A stretch of 53,609 nucleotides of DNA, from contig DBGCPK010000018.1 of assembly GCA_048359995.1 (NCBI GenBank), positions 1 to 53,609 of the forward strand, written 5' to 3'. The notes beneath the pieces were generated by a model. That model was not told where the DNA came from, searched no databases, and saw only the letters and a list, made by a program, of their open reading frames with translations. Positions within the stretch are counted from its first letter, which is position 1, and each line of letters starts with the position of its first letter. Origin of the DNA: UBA3210 sp048359995. GTDB lineage: Bacteria > Bacillota_I > Bacilli_A > RFN20 > CAG-449. Below are positions 1-8,280 of the stretch, one piece after another. The position numbers were made by a program, and so were the translations under genes.

Positions 1-126
1 ACGTTCACGGATAAAGAACTGACTTTGACTTTGGATACGACGATCGACGCGCGTTACGTGAAAATGGTCGTTTCGGACTTCGAGACGAGCAATTGGGTCG
101 TGGTCAGAGAATTTTCCGCCTCATAG
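1..126 (+). CDS. C-terminal fragment of a protein ending in an F5/8 type C (discoidin-like) domain
   Basis: Only the last 41 residues are in the window, read in frame from base 1 to TAG at 124-126. The run ARYVKMVVSDF...NWVVVREFSAS has the closing beta-strand pattern of F5/8 type C (carbohydrate-binding discoidin-like) domains, often found at the C-terminus of secreted glycoside hydrolases or surface proteins. The catalytic part lies outside the window, so the full function is unknown. The gene converges with the ROK kinase, and the two stop codons abut in the hexamer TCATAG (121-126). Confidence 0.5.
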   Translation, partial: TFTDKELTLTLDTTIDARYVKMVVSDFETSNWVVVREFSAS

Positions 127-978
127 GCGAAAGGCGGAAGCATATCCTCCGAAGAGGCCGGCGTCTTGATCGAATTCGGCGAAGATGAAACGAATCGGCT
201 TCGCAAGGTATTTTTCCGCGAGCGCGTCGGTTTTCCGTTTCAATTCTCCGACGAACAAAGGCGCGGATTTCATCAGACCGCCGGAAAGAACGATTCCGTC
301 AGTCGCGTAATCCATTTGGATATTGTAAAAAATTTCAGAAAGAAGAGAAGTGTAAACGTCGAGTATTTTCATCGCTTTCTCTTCTTTTTTTTCGACCAGC
401 GAGAAAAAATCGCCGGCGTTTTTCACTTTTAGATCGTGAAGCGCGGCAAGGCGCACGAGACCGTTTCCGGAAAGCAAATCTTCGTAACGATAAAGCGTAT
501 CGTCATATCGAAAGAGATGATGTCCCAATTCGAAAGGAAGGTCGACGGATTTTTTTTCGACGATCAAAGCGCCTCCGATTCCCGAAGAAATCGTGATGAA
601 ATAAAGCACGTTCAGATCTTTCCCCGCGCCGAAAAGGGCTTCCGACAGCGCCGTCGCGGCAGCGTCGTTCATCAAAAAAACCGGCAAACGAAATCGCTCG
701 GACAGAAACTTTTTCAGCGGGAAATCCGAAATTCCGAGATTGTCCGCGCGAACGATCGTTCCGTTTTCGACGAGTCCGCAGGAAGCGACGCCGATCTTCT
801 GAATCGGATATCCTTTTTCGATTTCGTTTTGCACCATACGGAAGATCTGATTTTTCAACGCTTCGGCATCGTCGTGAAGGCTTTTTTCGCGGGAAACAGA
901 AAGGATTTTCAGGTTTGAATCGATGATTCCTACGCGTAAGTTCGTCGCGCCGAGATCGACGCATAAGGTATATTCCAT
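121..978 (-). CDS. ROK-family sugar kinase, lacking the usual Cys zinc motif
   Basis: A 285-residue ROK protein expected to phosphorylate a hexose or amino sugar with ATP in the cytoplasm. The N-terminal phosphate-binding motif DLGATNLRVG and the later LSGG adenosine-site motif are present. The zinc-binding CxCGxxGCxE segment of most ROK kinases is absent. The FELGHH stretch is followed directly by a segment without cysteines and then SGNGLV. The start at 978 gives MEYTLCVDLG, with AGGCGG about 9 nt upstream. An in-frame ATG at 1002 would add eight basic residues and is less family-like. The substrate cannot be predicted. Its neighbour, a carbohydrate-binding-type protein, is convergent and is not evidence for an operon. 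Confidence 0.85.
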   Translation of the reverse strand: MEYTLCVDLGATNLRVGIIDSNLKILSVSREKSLHDDAEALKNQIFRMVQNEIEKGYPIQKIGVASCGLVENGTIVRADNLGISDFPLKKFLSERFRLPVFLMNDAAATALSEALFGAGKDLNVLYFITISSGIGGALIVEKKSVDLPFELGHHLFRYDDTLYRYEDLLSGNGLVRLAALHDLKVKNAGDFFSLVEKKEEKAMKILDVYTSLLSEIFYNIQMDYATDGIVLSGGLMKSAPLFVGELKRKTDALAEKYLAKPIRFIFAEFDQDAGLFGGYASAFRL

Positions 979-1107
979 AATTTCCGACCGCCTTTTCTTC
1001 ATTATACTCTTTCTCTACGAACGAATTCAGCAAATCCGAAAAAAGAATTCGATTTTGATGGTTTTCGGAATTTGTTGAAAAAATAAAGGTGAAGAAAAGA
1101 AAAAATA

Positions 1108-1116
1108 TGCTATGAT
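1108..1116 (+). promoter_or_regulatory. Extended -10 promoter for the 1161 gene
   Basis: TG-C-TATGAT at 1108-1116 is an extended -10 box. No good -35 is visible at 17 bp spacing, as often tolerated with a TGn extension. Transcription would start near 1123, about 38 nt before the ATG at 1161, and probably also serves cmk and der. Confidence 0.5.
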
Positions 1117-1160
1117 TTTATCGGCATATCCATTAGAATATCAAAGGAAAGGCTGGATTT

Positions 1161-1532
1161 ATGGAAAACAAGACCCGCGTTGAAAAGTACAAGAAACACC
1201 GAGAAGAAATTTCCGAAATGGACACCTATCGTTTCGAAAATCCTTATTCGATTCCGGAAGAAGAATCCTCGGAAAACGACGTGGCGATGAATGAAGAAAC
1301 GTTGAAGACCGAACACATCAAAAAGTCCACGCTTTCCATTTCTTTGGATCAATTGATCAAAGCTCACGACGAATATACGGTGATGATGGCTCAGGAAGAG
1401 ATCCGAAAGAAGAAAAAAGAAGCTCAGAAAGTCAAGATGAGAAAAATCCGGAACATGGGTTTGCTGATCGGAGGGGTCGCGCTGATCGTGATTCTCCTGA
1501 TCGTTTTGATTTTGATTTTATTGAATCGATGA
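1161..1532 (+). CDS. Tail-anchored hypothetical membrane protein upstream of cmk
   Basis: A 123-residue protein of unrecognised family. Residues 1-90 are highly charged, with a Lys/Glu-rich helix around 80-103. Residues about 107-122 form one very hydrophobic segment (Gly-Val-Ala-Leu-Ile rich) ending in Asn-Arg. The expected topology is N-terminus inside with a C-terminal membrane anchor. The ribosome site AGGAAAGG lies at 1144-1151. Its stop is 9 nt before the cmk ATG, so it is very probably the first gene of a cmk-der transcript. It might be a membrane tether or regulator for these translation/ribosome genes, but no sequence evidence supports a specific role. Confidence 0.7.
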   Translation: MENKTRVEKYKKHREEISEMDTYRFENPYSIPEEESSENDVAMNEETLKTEHIKKSTLSISLDQLIKAHDEYTVMMAQEEIRKKKKEAQKVKMRKIRNMGLLIGGVALIVILLIVLILILLNR

Positions 1533-1541
1533 GGAGGAAGT

Positions 1542-2210
1542 ATGATTACGATTGCAATTGACGGACCTTCGGCGGCCGGAAAATCGACGGTGGCCAAGGG
1601 CGTGGCGAAAAGGCTGGGATTCGTTTACGTCGACACCGGCGCGATGTATCGTTCGGTAACGCTGTACGCTTTGGATCACGATATAGATTGTCGGAACGAC
1701 GAGGAAGTCGTCCGTTGCCTGCCGGATATCAAGATCAATCTGTCGATCGACGGGAAAGTTTTGCTCAACGGCGAAGACGTTACGTCGGAGATTCGGACGC
1801 AGAGAGTCGTAGACAACGTCTCCTATATCGCGGCGAATAAAGGCGTCCGCCTTTTTCTCGTGGAACAGCAGAGGCAGATGGCGAAAGATATTTCGATCGT
1901 GATGGACGGAAGAGATATCGGCACTTACGTCCTTCCTCACGCGGACGTGAAGATTTTTCAGGTGGCTTCCATCAAAGAAAGAGCCAAAAGGCGTTTTCTC
2001 GAAAATATCTCCAAAGGGATTCCCTGTACGCTGGAAGATGTCGAAAAGGACCTCGAACGTCGGGATTACATCGATTCCCATCGCGATTTCGCACCGCTGA
2101 AACAGGCGGAAGACGCGATTGCCGTCGACACTTCTTATATGACGGCCGACGAGGCGGTGGAAACCATCATCCGCATCATCGAAGAAAAGGTGGAATTCGG
2201 CAATGAGTAA
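1542..2210 (+). CDS. cmk: Cytidylate kinase
   Basis: A 222-residue enzyme, normal family length, that phosphorylates CMP/dCMP with ATP in pyrimidine nucleotide synthesis. The P-loop GPSAAGKST is at residues 7-15, the nucleotide-binding GRDIGT motif is near 125, and the LID arginine region RAKRRF is near 148. A strong GAGGAGGAAG ribosome site precedes the ATG by a few bases. The stop overlaps the start of der by 8 bp (2203-2210), indicating translational coupling. The cmk-der order is common in Bacillota. Confidence 0.97.
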   Translation: MITIAIDGPSAAGKSTVAKGVAKRLGFVYVDTGAMYRSVTLYALDHDIDCRNDEEVVRCLPDIKINLSIDGKVLLNGEDVTSEIRTQRVVDNVSYIAANKGVRLFLVEQQRQMAKDISIVMDGRDIGTYVLPHADVKIFQVASIKERAKRRFLENISKGIPCTLEDVEKDLERRDYIDSHRDFAPLKQAEDAIAVDTSYMTADEAVETIIRIIEEKVEFGNE

Positions 2211-3510
2211 GGGAATCGTCGCCATCGTCGGTTCTCCCAACGTCGGCAAATCCACGCTGTTCAACCGAATCATCGGCGAACGAAATGCGATTGTCGACGA
2301 TCAGGCGGGAATCACCAGAGACCGCCTGTACGGCAAATCGAATTGGCTGACGAAGGATTTTACCTTGATCGACACGGGAGGAATCGAAATTCGGAACGCT
2401 CCTTTTCAAAAGCAAATTCGCGCGCAAGTCGAAATCGCCATGGAAGAGGCCGACGTCATCGTCTATGTGGCGGACGGAAAACTCGGCATCACCGAAGACG
2501 ACCGCTTTGCCTGTAAAATGCTGTATAAAACGCAAAAGCCGGTGATTCTCGCGGTCAATAAAATCGACAACGCGGAGCAACTCCCCTCGCTCGGCGAGTT
2601 TTACGCGTTGGGCATCGGAGACCCGATAGCGATTTCTTCTTCGCACGGTATCGGAATCGGCGATCTTCTCGATCGGATTATCGCGATGCTGCCGGATCGG
2701 AAGCAGAAGCAATACGAAGGCGCGATCTGCTTTTCGCTCATCGGAAGGCCGAACGTGGGAAAATCCTCTTTGACCAACGCGATTTTAAATCAGGAAAGAG
2801 TGATCGTATCGGAGATCGAAGGAACGACAAGAGATTCCATCGACACGCCTTTTCGTAGAGATGATCAGAATTATGTCGTCATCGATACTGCCGGATTAAA
2901 GAAGAGAGGAAAGATCTTCGAAGCGGTCGACCGTTATGCTGCGTTGAGGGCGTTGAGTTCCGTGTCCAGAAGCGACGTGGTTCTTTTGGTAATCGACGCT
3001 TCCGTCGGGATTCTCGCGCAAGACAAGCACATCGTCGGTTATGCGATGGAGGAAAACAAAGCGATCGTCATCGTCGTCAACAAGTGGGATTTGGTCGAAC
3101 ACGGGGAAAAGAGCATGCAGGAATTCGCCAAGAACATTCGCCGCGAATTCAAGTTTCTCGACTATGCCCCGATCGTCTTCGTTTCCGCGAAAGACAAGTC
3201 GCGCATTCAGACGATCTTTCCGGAGATCGCACTCGCCTATCGTTCATACAATTTTCGGGTAGGGACATCGCTGTTGAACGACATCGTTTCGGAAGCGCAG
3301 ATTTTGAATCCGACGCCGGTTTTCAACGGGGGAAGATTGAAAATCTACTTCGCTTCGCAAGTCGGCGTCTGCCCTCCGACTTTCGTTTTGTCGGTCAATA
3401 ATCAGGATTATATGCACTTCTCTTACCGAAGATATATCGAAAATCGCCTGAGGGAAAGTTTTGAATTTACCGGTTCGCCGATTAAAATCATCTGCCGCAA
3501 CAGAAAATAG
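2203..3510 (+). CDS. der: Ribosome assembly GTPase Der (EngA)
   Basis: A 435-residue double GTPase required for 50S subunit maturation. The first G domain has GSPNVGKST, the DTGG switch and NKID. The second has GRPNVGKSS, DTAG and NKWD. The C-terminal KH-like domain ends with a basic tail. All G1, G3 and G4 motifs are intact in both domains and the length is normal. The start overlaps the cmk stop, with AAAAGGTGG about 10 nt upstream. Confidence 0.97.
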   Translation: MSKGIVAIVGSPNVGKSTLFNRIIGERNAIVDDQAGITRDRLYGKSNWLTKDFTLIDTGGIEIRNAPFQKQIRAQVEIAMEEADVIVYVADGKLGITEDDRFACKMLYKTQKPVILAVNKIDNAEQLPSLGEFYALGIGDPIAISSSHGIGIGDLLDRIIAMLPDRKQKQYEGAICFSLIGRPNVGKSSLTNAILNQERVIVSEIEGTTRDSIDTPFRRDDQNYVVIDTAGLKKRGKIFEAVDRYAALRALSSVSRSDVVLLVIDASVGILAQDKHIVGYAMEENKAIVIVVNKWDLVEHGEKSMQEFAKNIRREFKFLDYAPIVFVSAKDKSRIQTIFPEIALAYRSYNFRVGTSLLNDIVSEAQILNPTPVFNGGRLKIYFASQVGVCPPTFVLSVNNQDYMHFSYRRYIENRLRESFEFTGSPIKIICRNRK

Positions 3511-3555
3511 GCGCATTCCTCGTCTTTTCTCATATATTAGCGTAGGTGGGGTTAT

Positions 3556-3795
3556 ATGGAAGACAAAACTATTTTTTCAAAAGTGGAAGAGAAGACGAAC
3601 GTCAAAAAAGAAGACATCATCAAATTGGCCAAACAAGCTTCGAATCAAGATCTTTCGGACGAAAAAAACATTCGGAAACTGATCAAAGAAGTCGCCAAAT
3701 TGGCGGGGAAAGACGTTTCCAAAGAGAAAGAAGAGAAAATACTCAATGCGATCAAGAAAGACAAGATTCCGAAAGATCTGAAAAATGTTCTGTAA
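3556..3795 (+). CDS. SpoVIF-like sporulation protein
   Basis: A 79-residue, Lys/Asp/Glu-rich helical protein. Its pattern (NVKKEDIIKLAKQ, then DEKNIRKLIKEVAKLAGKDV, then a short C-terminal helix) matches my memory of the stage VI sporulation protein F family of Bacilli, which acts late in spore coat maturation in the mother cell. The ribosome site AGGTGG lies at 3543-3548. It sits behind der and before a strong terminator, so it is the last gene of that transcript. If the assignment holds, it suggests a spore-forming lineage or ancestor. The family is small and divergent, so the call is moderate. Confidence 0.6.
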   Translation: MEDKTIFSKVEEKTNVKKEDIIKLAKQASNQDLSDEKNIRKLIKEVAKLAGKDVSKEKEEKILNAIKKDKIPKDLKNVL

Positions 3796-3829
3796 AAGTG
3801 CGGGAAGTATCGCACTTTTTTTATTTTTT
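3796..3829 (+). terminator. Rho-independent terminator of the cmk-der-SpoVIF operon
   Basis: Stem AAGTGCG (3796-3802), loop GGAAGTAT, stem CGCACTT (3811-3817), followed by a run of T. It begins directly at the stop codon of the 79-residue gene. Confidence 0.9.
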
Positions 3830-3868
3830 TGATATACTTGTTACTTGAACACGGAGAAAGATCGGATC

Positions 3869-6388
3869 ATGAGCAAAAAAAGATATACGGACGAAACCAC
3901 GCAGATCAAAGTCATCAGAAAAGGGAAGAAAAATCTGATTGCCGAAGACGAATGCGAGGATTACTCCGATCTTGAAAAGACAAGAGAATTTTCTGCCGCT
4001 TTTCTCAAAAGCGGCGATCCGATCATTCGATACAATCCGGAAATTGCGAAAGGTCTTTCCGAAGAAGAAATCGCTTCGCGGAAGAAAGATGGTCTGACCA
4101 ACAAATGCAAAGACAAGAACAAGAAGACCGTCGTCTCCATCATCTGTAAAAATCTGTTCACTTTTCTCAACATTCTGCTCTATCTGATCGGCGCGGTGCT
4201 TCTCGCCGTCGGCGCGAAACCGATGAACTGCACTTTTTTGGTCATCATTTCGTGCAATCTTCTGATCGGAATTTATCAGGAAATCCGCGCGAAAATCAAA
4301 ATCGACAAACTCGCGGTACTGGCTAATGTCAGAACGATCGTCATCCGAAACGGCATTCAATACGAAATCGACGCCGACGATTTAGTTCTCGACGACATCG
4401 TGCAGTTTCTCAACGGAAAGAAAGTAACCGCCGATTCGGTGATTCAGGAGGGGCAGGTCGAAGTCAACGAATCGCTTCTCACGGGAGAGACGCTTCCTGT
4501 CAAAAAGGGAAAGGGCGATATCCTGTTTGCCGGTTCTTTCATTTCCGGAGGCAGTTGTTATGCGAAAGTCGAGCGCGTAGGGAAGTCCTCTTACATTTCC
4601 CAGTTGCAGAGCAAGGTGAAAAAATACAAGAAAAACAATTCGCAGATTTTGAAAACCTTAAATCGAATTATCCGATGGGTCTCCTATGTGGTGATTCCGT
4701 TGGGAATCGCGATGTTTTTGATGTCGTGGGGGAGAGACTATGGCTTTGCCACCGATGCGGAAACCATAAAACTGGTAATTCTGAATACGGCCGGATCGAT
4801 GGTGGCGATGATTCCTTCGGGGCTGTATCTGACGACGTCGGTTACTCTCTTCGTCGCGCAGATCAATCTTTCCACCTATAAGGCTTTGGTGCAGGACACC
4901 TATTCGGTCGAATCGCTCGCCAGAGTCGATATGCTTTGTTTGGATAAAACCGGAACGATCACCGACGGGACGATGCGCGTGGAAGACGAAATCATTTACG
5001 ACGCTTCGATCGACTCGCACGCGTTGGTCTATAACATGATGAACGGATTCGACGAGAGAAATCAAACGGCGCTGGCGATTTTGGATCGCTATCGGTGCGA
5101 TGAAAAGTGGCCGATAGTCCGAAAACTGCCTTTTTCTTCTACTCGGAAGATGTCGGCAATGGAATTCGAGGGTATCGGTTCTTTTGCCATCGGCGCACCG
5201 GAATTCGTGCTGACTCCGGAAGACGAAATCGTCAAAGATCTGGAAAGGTACACGTTACGCGGATACCGCGTGATTCTTTTGGCTCGCGTGGACGGATTCG
5301 ACGACGAAATCAAAGGAACTCCGCGACCGATTGCGTCCTATATCATCAAAGATCATATTCGCGAGGAGGCTTACGATACGATTCGCTGGTTCAAAGAGAA
5401 CAACGTGGATATCAAAATCATTTCGGGAGACAATCCTTTGACCGTCAGCGTCATCGCCAAAGAAGTCGGCGTCGAAAACGCCGATAAGTGCATTTCTCTG
5501 GAAGGACTTTCTTTGGAAGAAGTCAGCGAAGCGGCGACTCATTACAGCGTATTCGGGCGAGTGGCGCCCGAGCAGAAAGCGACGTTGATACAGGCTTTAA
5601 AGGCGGCGGGACACACCGTTGCGATGACTGGAGACGGAGTCAACGATATCTTGGCGATGAAGCGATCCGATTGCTCGATCGCCATGGCGGGAGGTTCGGA
5701 AGCCAGCCGGAATGTGGCGCAGTTGGTTTTGATGGATTCCAATTTCGCGTCGATGCCGAAAATCGTAGAAGAGGGACGGCGAGTTATCAACAACGTTCAG
5801 GCCGTCGCATCTTTGTTTCTGATGAAGACGATCTTCGCCATCGTCCTTTCGGCTTCGACATTTTATCCGTACGATCCGATCAACCTGCAAGTACTCGAAG
5901 TGGCCGTCATCGGCATTCCTTCTTTCCTTTTGGCTTTGCAACCGAACAAAGAACTCGTCAAAGGAAACTTTTTCAGAAACGTGATTTCGAAATGCCTGCC
6001 GTCGGCGATATCTCTGATTTTGGTGACCGCTTTCGCCCTTGTTTTCTGCAATTTCGAACTCGCTTCCTGTCGGAATGAAATGCTTCAAACCGTCGGAGGA
6101 ATTTCCCTTTCGTTTATCGGACTCGTCATTTTGGCGTATTATTGCTATCCTTTCAACGCTTATCGCCTTGCGGTATATTTTCTGATGCTCGTCATCGGCA
6201 CGCTTTTGGTGTTTATTCCGCCGTTAATCGGATTTGATTTTACCGGATTCCGAGTATACGAACTCAACCTTTCGGAGATACTATTGATCGTAACTTCTCT
6301 GATAGTCGCGGTGATCGTCTTCTTTGTCGGAGAGTTTATTTCCGGAAAAATCTTCGCAAAAAATGAAAAAACAAATTCCAAAAATTAA
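3869..6388 (+). CDS. P-type cation-transporting ATPase, CtpE-like
   Basis: An 839-residue ion pump of the plasma membrane. It has the TGE actuator motif in LLTGETLP, the phosphorylation motif DKTGT (in LCLDKTGTITDG), the hinge TGDGVND and about ten membrane segments. The sequence around M4 and phosphorylation (QDTYSVESLARVDMLCLDKTG) resembles CtpE-type calcium ATPases. The usual PEGL of M4 reads PSGL, with TCG at 4817-4819, so a normally acidic ion ligand is missing. The chosen ATG at 3869 has GGAGAAAG at 3853-3860. An upstream TTG at 3845 lacks a comparable site. The transported ion is uncertain. The downstream MFS gene overlaps its end. Confidence 0.85.
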   Translation: MSKKRYTDETTQIKVIRKGKKNLIAEDECEDYSDLEKTREFSAAFLKSGDPIIRYNPEIAKGLSEEEIASRKKDGLTNKCKDKNKKTVVSIICKNLFTFLNILLYLIGAVLLAVGAKPMNCTFLVIISCNLLIGIYQEIRAKIKIDKLAVLANVRTIVIRNGIQYEIDADDLVLDDIVQFLNGKKVTADSVIQEGQVEVNESLLTGETLPVKKGKGDILFAGSFISGGSCYAKVERVGKSSYISQLQSKVKKYKKNNSQILKTLNRIIRWVSYVVIPLGIAMFLMSWGRDYGFATDAETIKLVILNTAGSMVAMIPSGLYLTTSVTLFVAQINLSTYKALVQDTYSVESLARVDMLCLDKTGTITDGTMRVEDEIIYDASIDSHALVYNMMNGFDERNQTALAILDRYRCDEKWPIVRKLPFSSTRKMSAMEFEGIGSFAIGAPEFVLTPEDEIVKDLERYTLRGYRVILLARVDGFDDEIKGTPRPIASYIIKDHIREEAYDTIRWFKENNVDIKIISGDNPLTVSVIAKEVGVENADKCISLEGLSLEEVSEAATHYSVFGRVAPEQKATLIQALKAAGHTVAMTGDGVNDILAMKRSDCSIAMAGGSEASRNVAQLVLMDSNFASMPKIVEEGRRVINNVQAVASLFLMKTIFAIVLSASTFYPYDPINLQVLEVAVIGIPSFLLALQPNKELVKGNFFRNVISKCLPSAISLILVTAFALVFCNFELASCRNEMLQTVGGISLSFIGLVILAYYCYPFNAYRLAVYFLMLVIGTLLVFIPPLIGFDFTGFRVYELNLSEILLIVTSLIVAVIVFFVGEFISGKIFAKNEKTNSKN

Positions 6389-7520
6389 CTGCATTTACCT
6401 GCTTAGCTTCTTTTCCGACGCGTTGTTTTCTCCGTTTCTGGCTCTTTATTTCAGTTCGATCGGAATCGAAGAAAGCAAAAAGGGAATACTGATCGCTTTG
6501 ATTCCTCTCTTTTGTTTGACAGGGAGTCTTTTTTACGGAAAACTGTCCGGAAACGCGAAGAGAAATCTCCTTTTGATTCGCGTTTTAATCCTCGCCCAAC
6601 TGATCGTGATGATGATTATGGGGTTCATTTCGGATTACGTTTGGCTCGTCGTATTCACGGTGATTTTCGCTTTGCATAACAACACTTTCTTTTCTTTCCA
6701 AGACGGATTTGCCGTGAAGGTTTCTTCGGAAGAAAATACGCTGTATGCGAAGACGAGGGTTTTCGGATCCGTCGGCTATCTACTCGGCACTTTGATCGGC
6801 GGGAAATTCATCGACGTTGCCGGTTACGGAACGGTTTTTCTCATCGCCGGACTGATTTTCGCCGTCGTGGAATTCCTGTATTTTACCGTAAAAGGAAAAG
6901 ACGAGGAAAAAGATAACTCGGAGAAGATCGCGTTTTCTCGGATTTTGGCGAATAAAATTTATCTGATTTATCTGGTTTTTTATGTGCTGGTTCTGGGAAC
7001 GTGGAGTATCGAAGAGGCCTACGTTTCGCTCTTTTTCAAAAATTACGGGGTAAGCACCGCTTATTGGGGTTATGCTTTCGCTTTGCAGATACTGATGGAA
7101 ATCGCCGTGATGTTTCTCGTCAGCCGAAAGAAATTCAATCCGCATAGAATGCTTCTTCTCGCCTCGTCGTTGATTCTCGTTCGGTCGTTGATTTTATCTT
7201 TCGAATACGCTTACTGGATAAAACTGGTTTTGAACGCTTCTTTTCGGGGATTGGCTTGGGGGATTTTTCTTTCTTCGCATATGGAAACCGTCAAAAAAAT
7301 TCTTCCACAAGAACAGATCACCAAAGCGGTGCTGATCTTCGCCGTCTGTTCGAATCTTTACGTTGCGCTCGGGGATTACCTTGCGCCCTTCGTCTACTCG
7401 AATCTGTCGTTTAATGCGCTTTACTTCATTTTAAGCGGTATTCAGGTTTTCGGTATCGGCGTTCTCTTTCTCTTTTTGAAAAAGGTCAACCGCTCCGAAA
7501 ACAGGCTTTCCGACCGATAA
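6363..7520 (+). CDS. Major facilitator superfamily transporter
   Basis: A 385-residue polytopic protein with about twelve hydrophobic segments in two halves, resembling the LacY/nucleoside-symporter-like branch of the MFS. The start at 6363 (MKKQIPKINCIYLLSFFSD) lies inside the preceding ATPase gene, a 26-bp overlap, so translation is probably coupled. The ribosome site is weak. The first helix contains the SFFSDALFSPFLALYFSSIG pattern typical of these proteins. The substrate cannot be predicted. It converges with the Rrf2 regulator. Confidence 0.85.
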   Translation: MKKQIPKINCIYLLSFFSDALFSPFLALYFSSIGIEESKKGILIALIPLFCLTGSLFYGKLSGNAKRNLLLIRVLILAQLIVMMIMGFISDYVWLVVFTVIFALHNNTFFSFQDGFAVKVSSEENTLYAKTRVFGSVGYLLGTLIGGKFIDVAGYGTVFLIAGLIFAVVEFLYFTVKGKDEEKDNSEKIAFSRILANKIYLIYLVFYVLVLGTWSIEEAYVSLFFKNYGVSTAYWGYAFALQILMEIAVMFLVSRKKFNPHRMLLLASSLILVRSLILSFEYAYWIKLVLNASFRGLAWGIFLSSHMETVKKILPQEQITKAVLIFAVCSNLYVALGDYLAPFVYSNLSFNALYFILSGIQVFGIGVLFLFLKKVNRSENRLSDR

Positions 7521-7596
7521 ATTTCCCGCTTTAAGTATGTTTTCGGAAAAAACGATTCAGATCATCGAAACGGTTTGGCGGGGAAATAGAGTGCAA

Positions 7597-8016
7597 TCAG
7601 AGATCGTTCATATCGTCCAAAAGATCCTGCAAAGTGATCGTCCCCAATTTTTCCTTCATCGCTTCTTGTACCGCGAAAAGTCTGCTGTCTAACACGGCAT
7701 GGACATTCTTTCCGACAGGACACTCCGGATTGGGATTTTCGTGAAAATGAAACAGCGCTTCTTCTTTTTCGACCGCGTCGAAAACATCTTTCAAAGTGAT
7801 GTCTTTCGGCTTTTTCGCGAGGAAAGCGCCGCCTTCGCCGGCTTTGACGGTTACAAGACTGGCGGCTTTGAGCCGTCCCAGAGTGTTGCGGATAATGACG
7901 GGATTGACATTTACGCTTCCGGCAAGAAAGGCAGATGTAGTCTTTTCTTTGCCTTCGAACTTAACGATTGCCAGCAAGATGTGTACCGCAACGGGAAGCC
8001 TTGAAGAAAACTGCAT
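7597..8016 (-). CDS. Rrf2-family transcriptional regulator (YwnA-like)
   Basis: A 139-residue winged-helix protein. The N-terminal pattern SRLPVAVHILL, the recognition region NVNPVIIRNTLGRLKAASLV and the ENPNPECPVG segment closely resemble Bacillus YwnA. Only one cysteine is present, in PECPVG, so it cannot bind an iron-sulfur cluster like IscR or NsrR. It probably acts as a redox- or ligand-sensitive repressor. The start at 8016 has GAGG 11 nt upstream. It is divergent from the flavin-type gene at 8281, and the gap contains two promoters and three matching dyads, which points to autoregulation and control of the neighbour. Confidence 0.92.
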   Translation of the reverse strand: MQFSSRLPVAVHILLAIVKFEGKEKTTSAFLAGSVNVNPVIIRNTLGRLKAASLVTVKAGEGGAFLAKKPKDITLKDVFDAVEKEEALFHFHENPNPECPVGKNVHAVLDSRLFAVQEAMKEKLGTITLQDLLDDMNDL

Positions 8017-8042
8017 ATCGATTTTAACCTCACATTGCTGAA

Positions 8043-8071
8043 ATTATAAGCAAACCGCGATGTAAAATCAA
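8043..8071 (-). promoter_or_regulatory. Promoter of the Rrf2 gene
   Basis: On the minus strand, TTGATT (8071-8066), 17 bp, TATAAT (8048-8043). The -35 box is inside the dyad at 8061-8079. Confidence 0.75.
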
Positions 8072-8079
8072 TGAGTACA
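8061..8079. promoter_or_regulatory. Putative Rrf2 operator 1
   Basis: 19-bp dyad TGTA-N11-TACA, extended to CGATGTA/TACATCG (8058-8082). It covers the -35 box of the Rrf2 promoter. Same geometry as the dyads at 8106 and 8148. Confidence 0.6.
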
Positions 8080-8105
8080 TCGATAAAAAAATTCAAAAAC
8101 ACAGA

Positions 8106-8124
8106 TGTAACTCTTGACATTACA
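8106..8124. promoter_or_regulatory. Putative Rrf2 operator 2
   Basis: 19-bp dyad TGTAAC-N7-ATTACA covering the -35 box of the rightward promoter. Its centre is 45 bp from operator 1 and 42 bp from operator 3. Confidence 0.6.
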
Positions 8125-8142
8125 ACAATACAATGCTATGTT
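8114..8142 (+). promoter_or_regulatory. Promoter of the flavin split-barrel gene
   Basis: Consensus TTGACA (8114-8119), 17 bp, TATGTT (8137-8142) with a TG extension. It is flanked by dyads over the -35 box and just downstream of the start site, as expected for repression. Confidence 0.8.
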
Positions 8143-8147
8143 TTTGG

Positions 8148-8166
8148 TGTAATCAATGAAATTACA
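8148..8166. promoter_or_regulatory. Putative Rrf2 operator 3
   Basis: Perfect 19-bp dyad TGTAAT-N7-ATTACA directly downstream of the predicted transcription start of the rightward promoter. Confidence 0.65.
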
Positions 8167-8280
8167 ACACCGGAAAGCGATTCGAATGAAAGCAGCCGTC
8201 GTTTGCAAGAGCGGATCGGCGTTGTAAGAATGTAATTGAAAAACAAAGAAATACTATATAAAGAAAAGGAGAACATTCTT

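Noticed and set aside
2896..3401. Several open frames opposite or shifted within der
   Set aside because: They follow the intact der gene in other frames and have neither ribosome sites nor family patterns; the GC-rich third positions of the chromosome make such shadows common.
7521..7596. Long-loop inverted match TTTCCCGC/GCGGGGAAA between the MFS and Rrf2 genes
   Set aside because: One unmatched base, a loop of about 50 nt and no T run; not a credible terminator.
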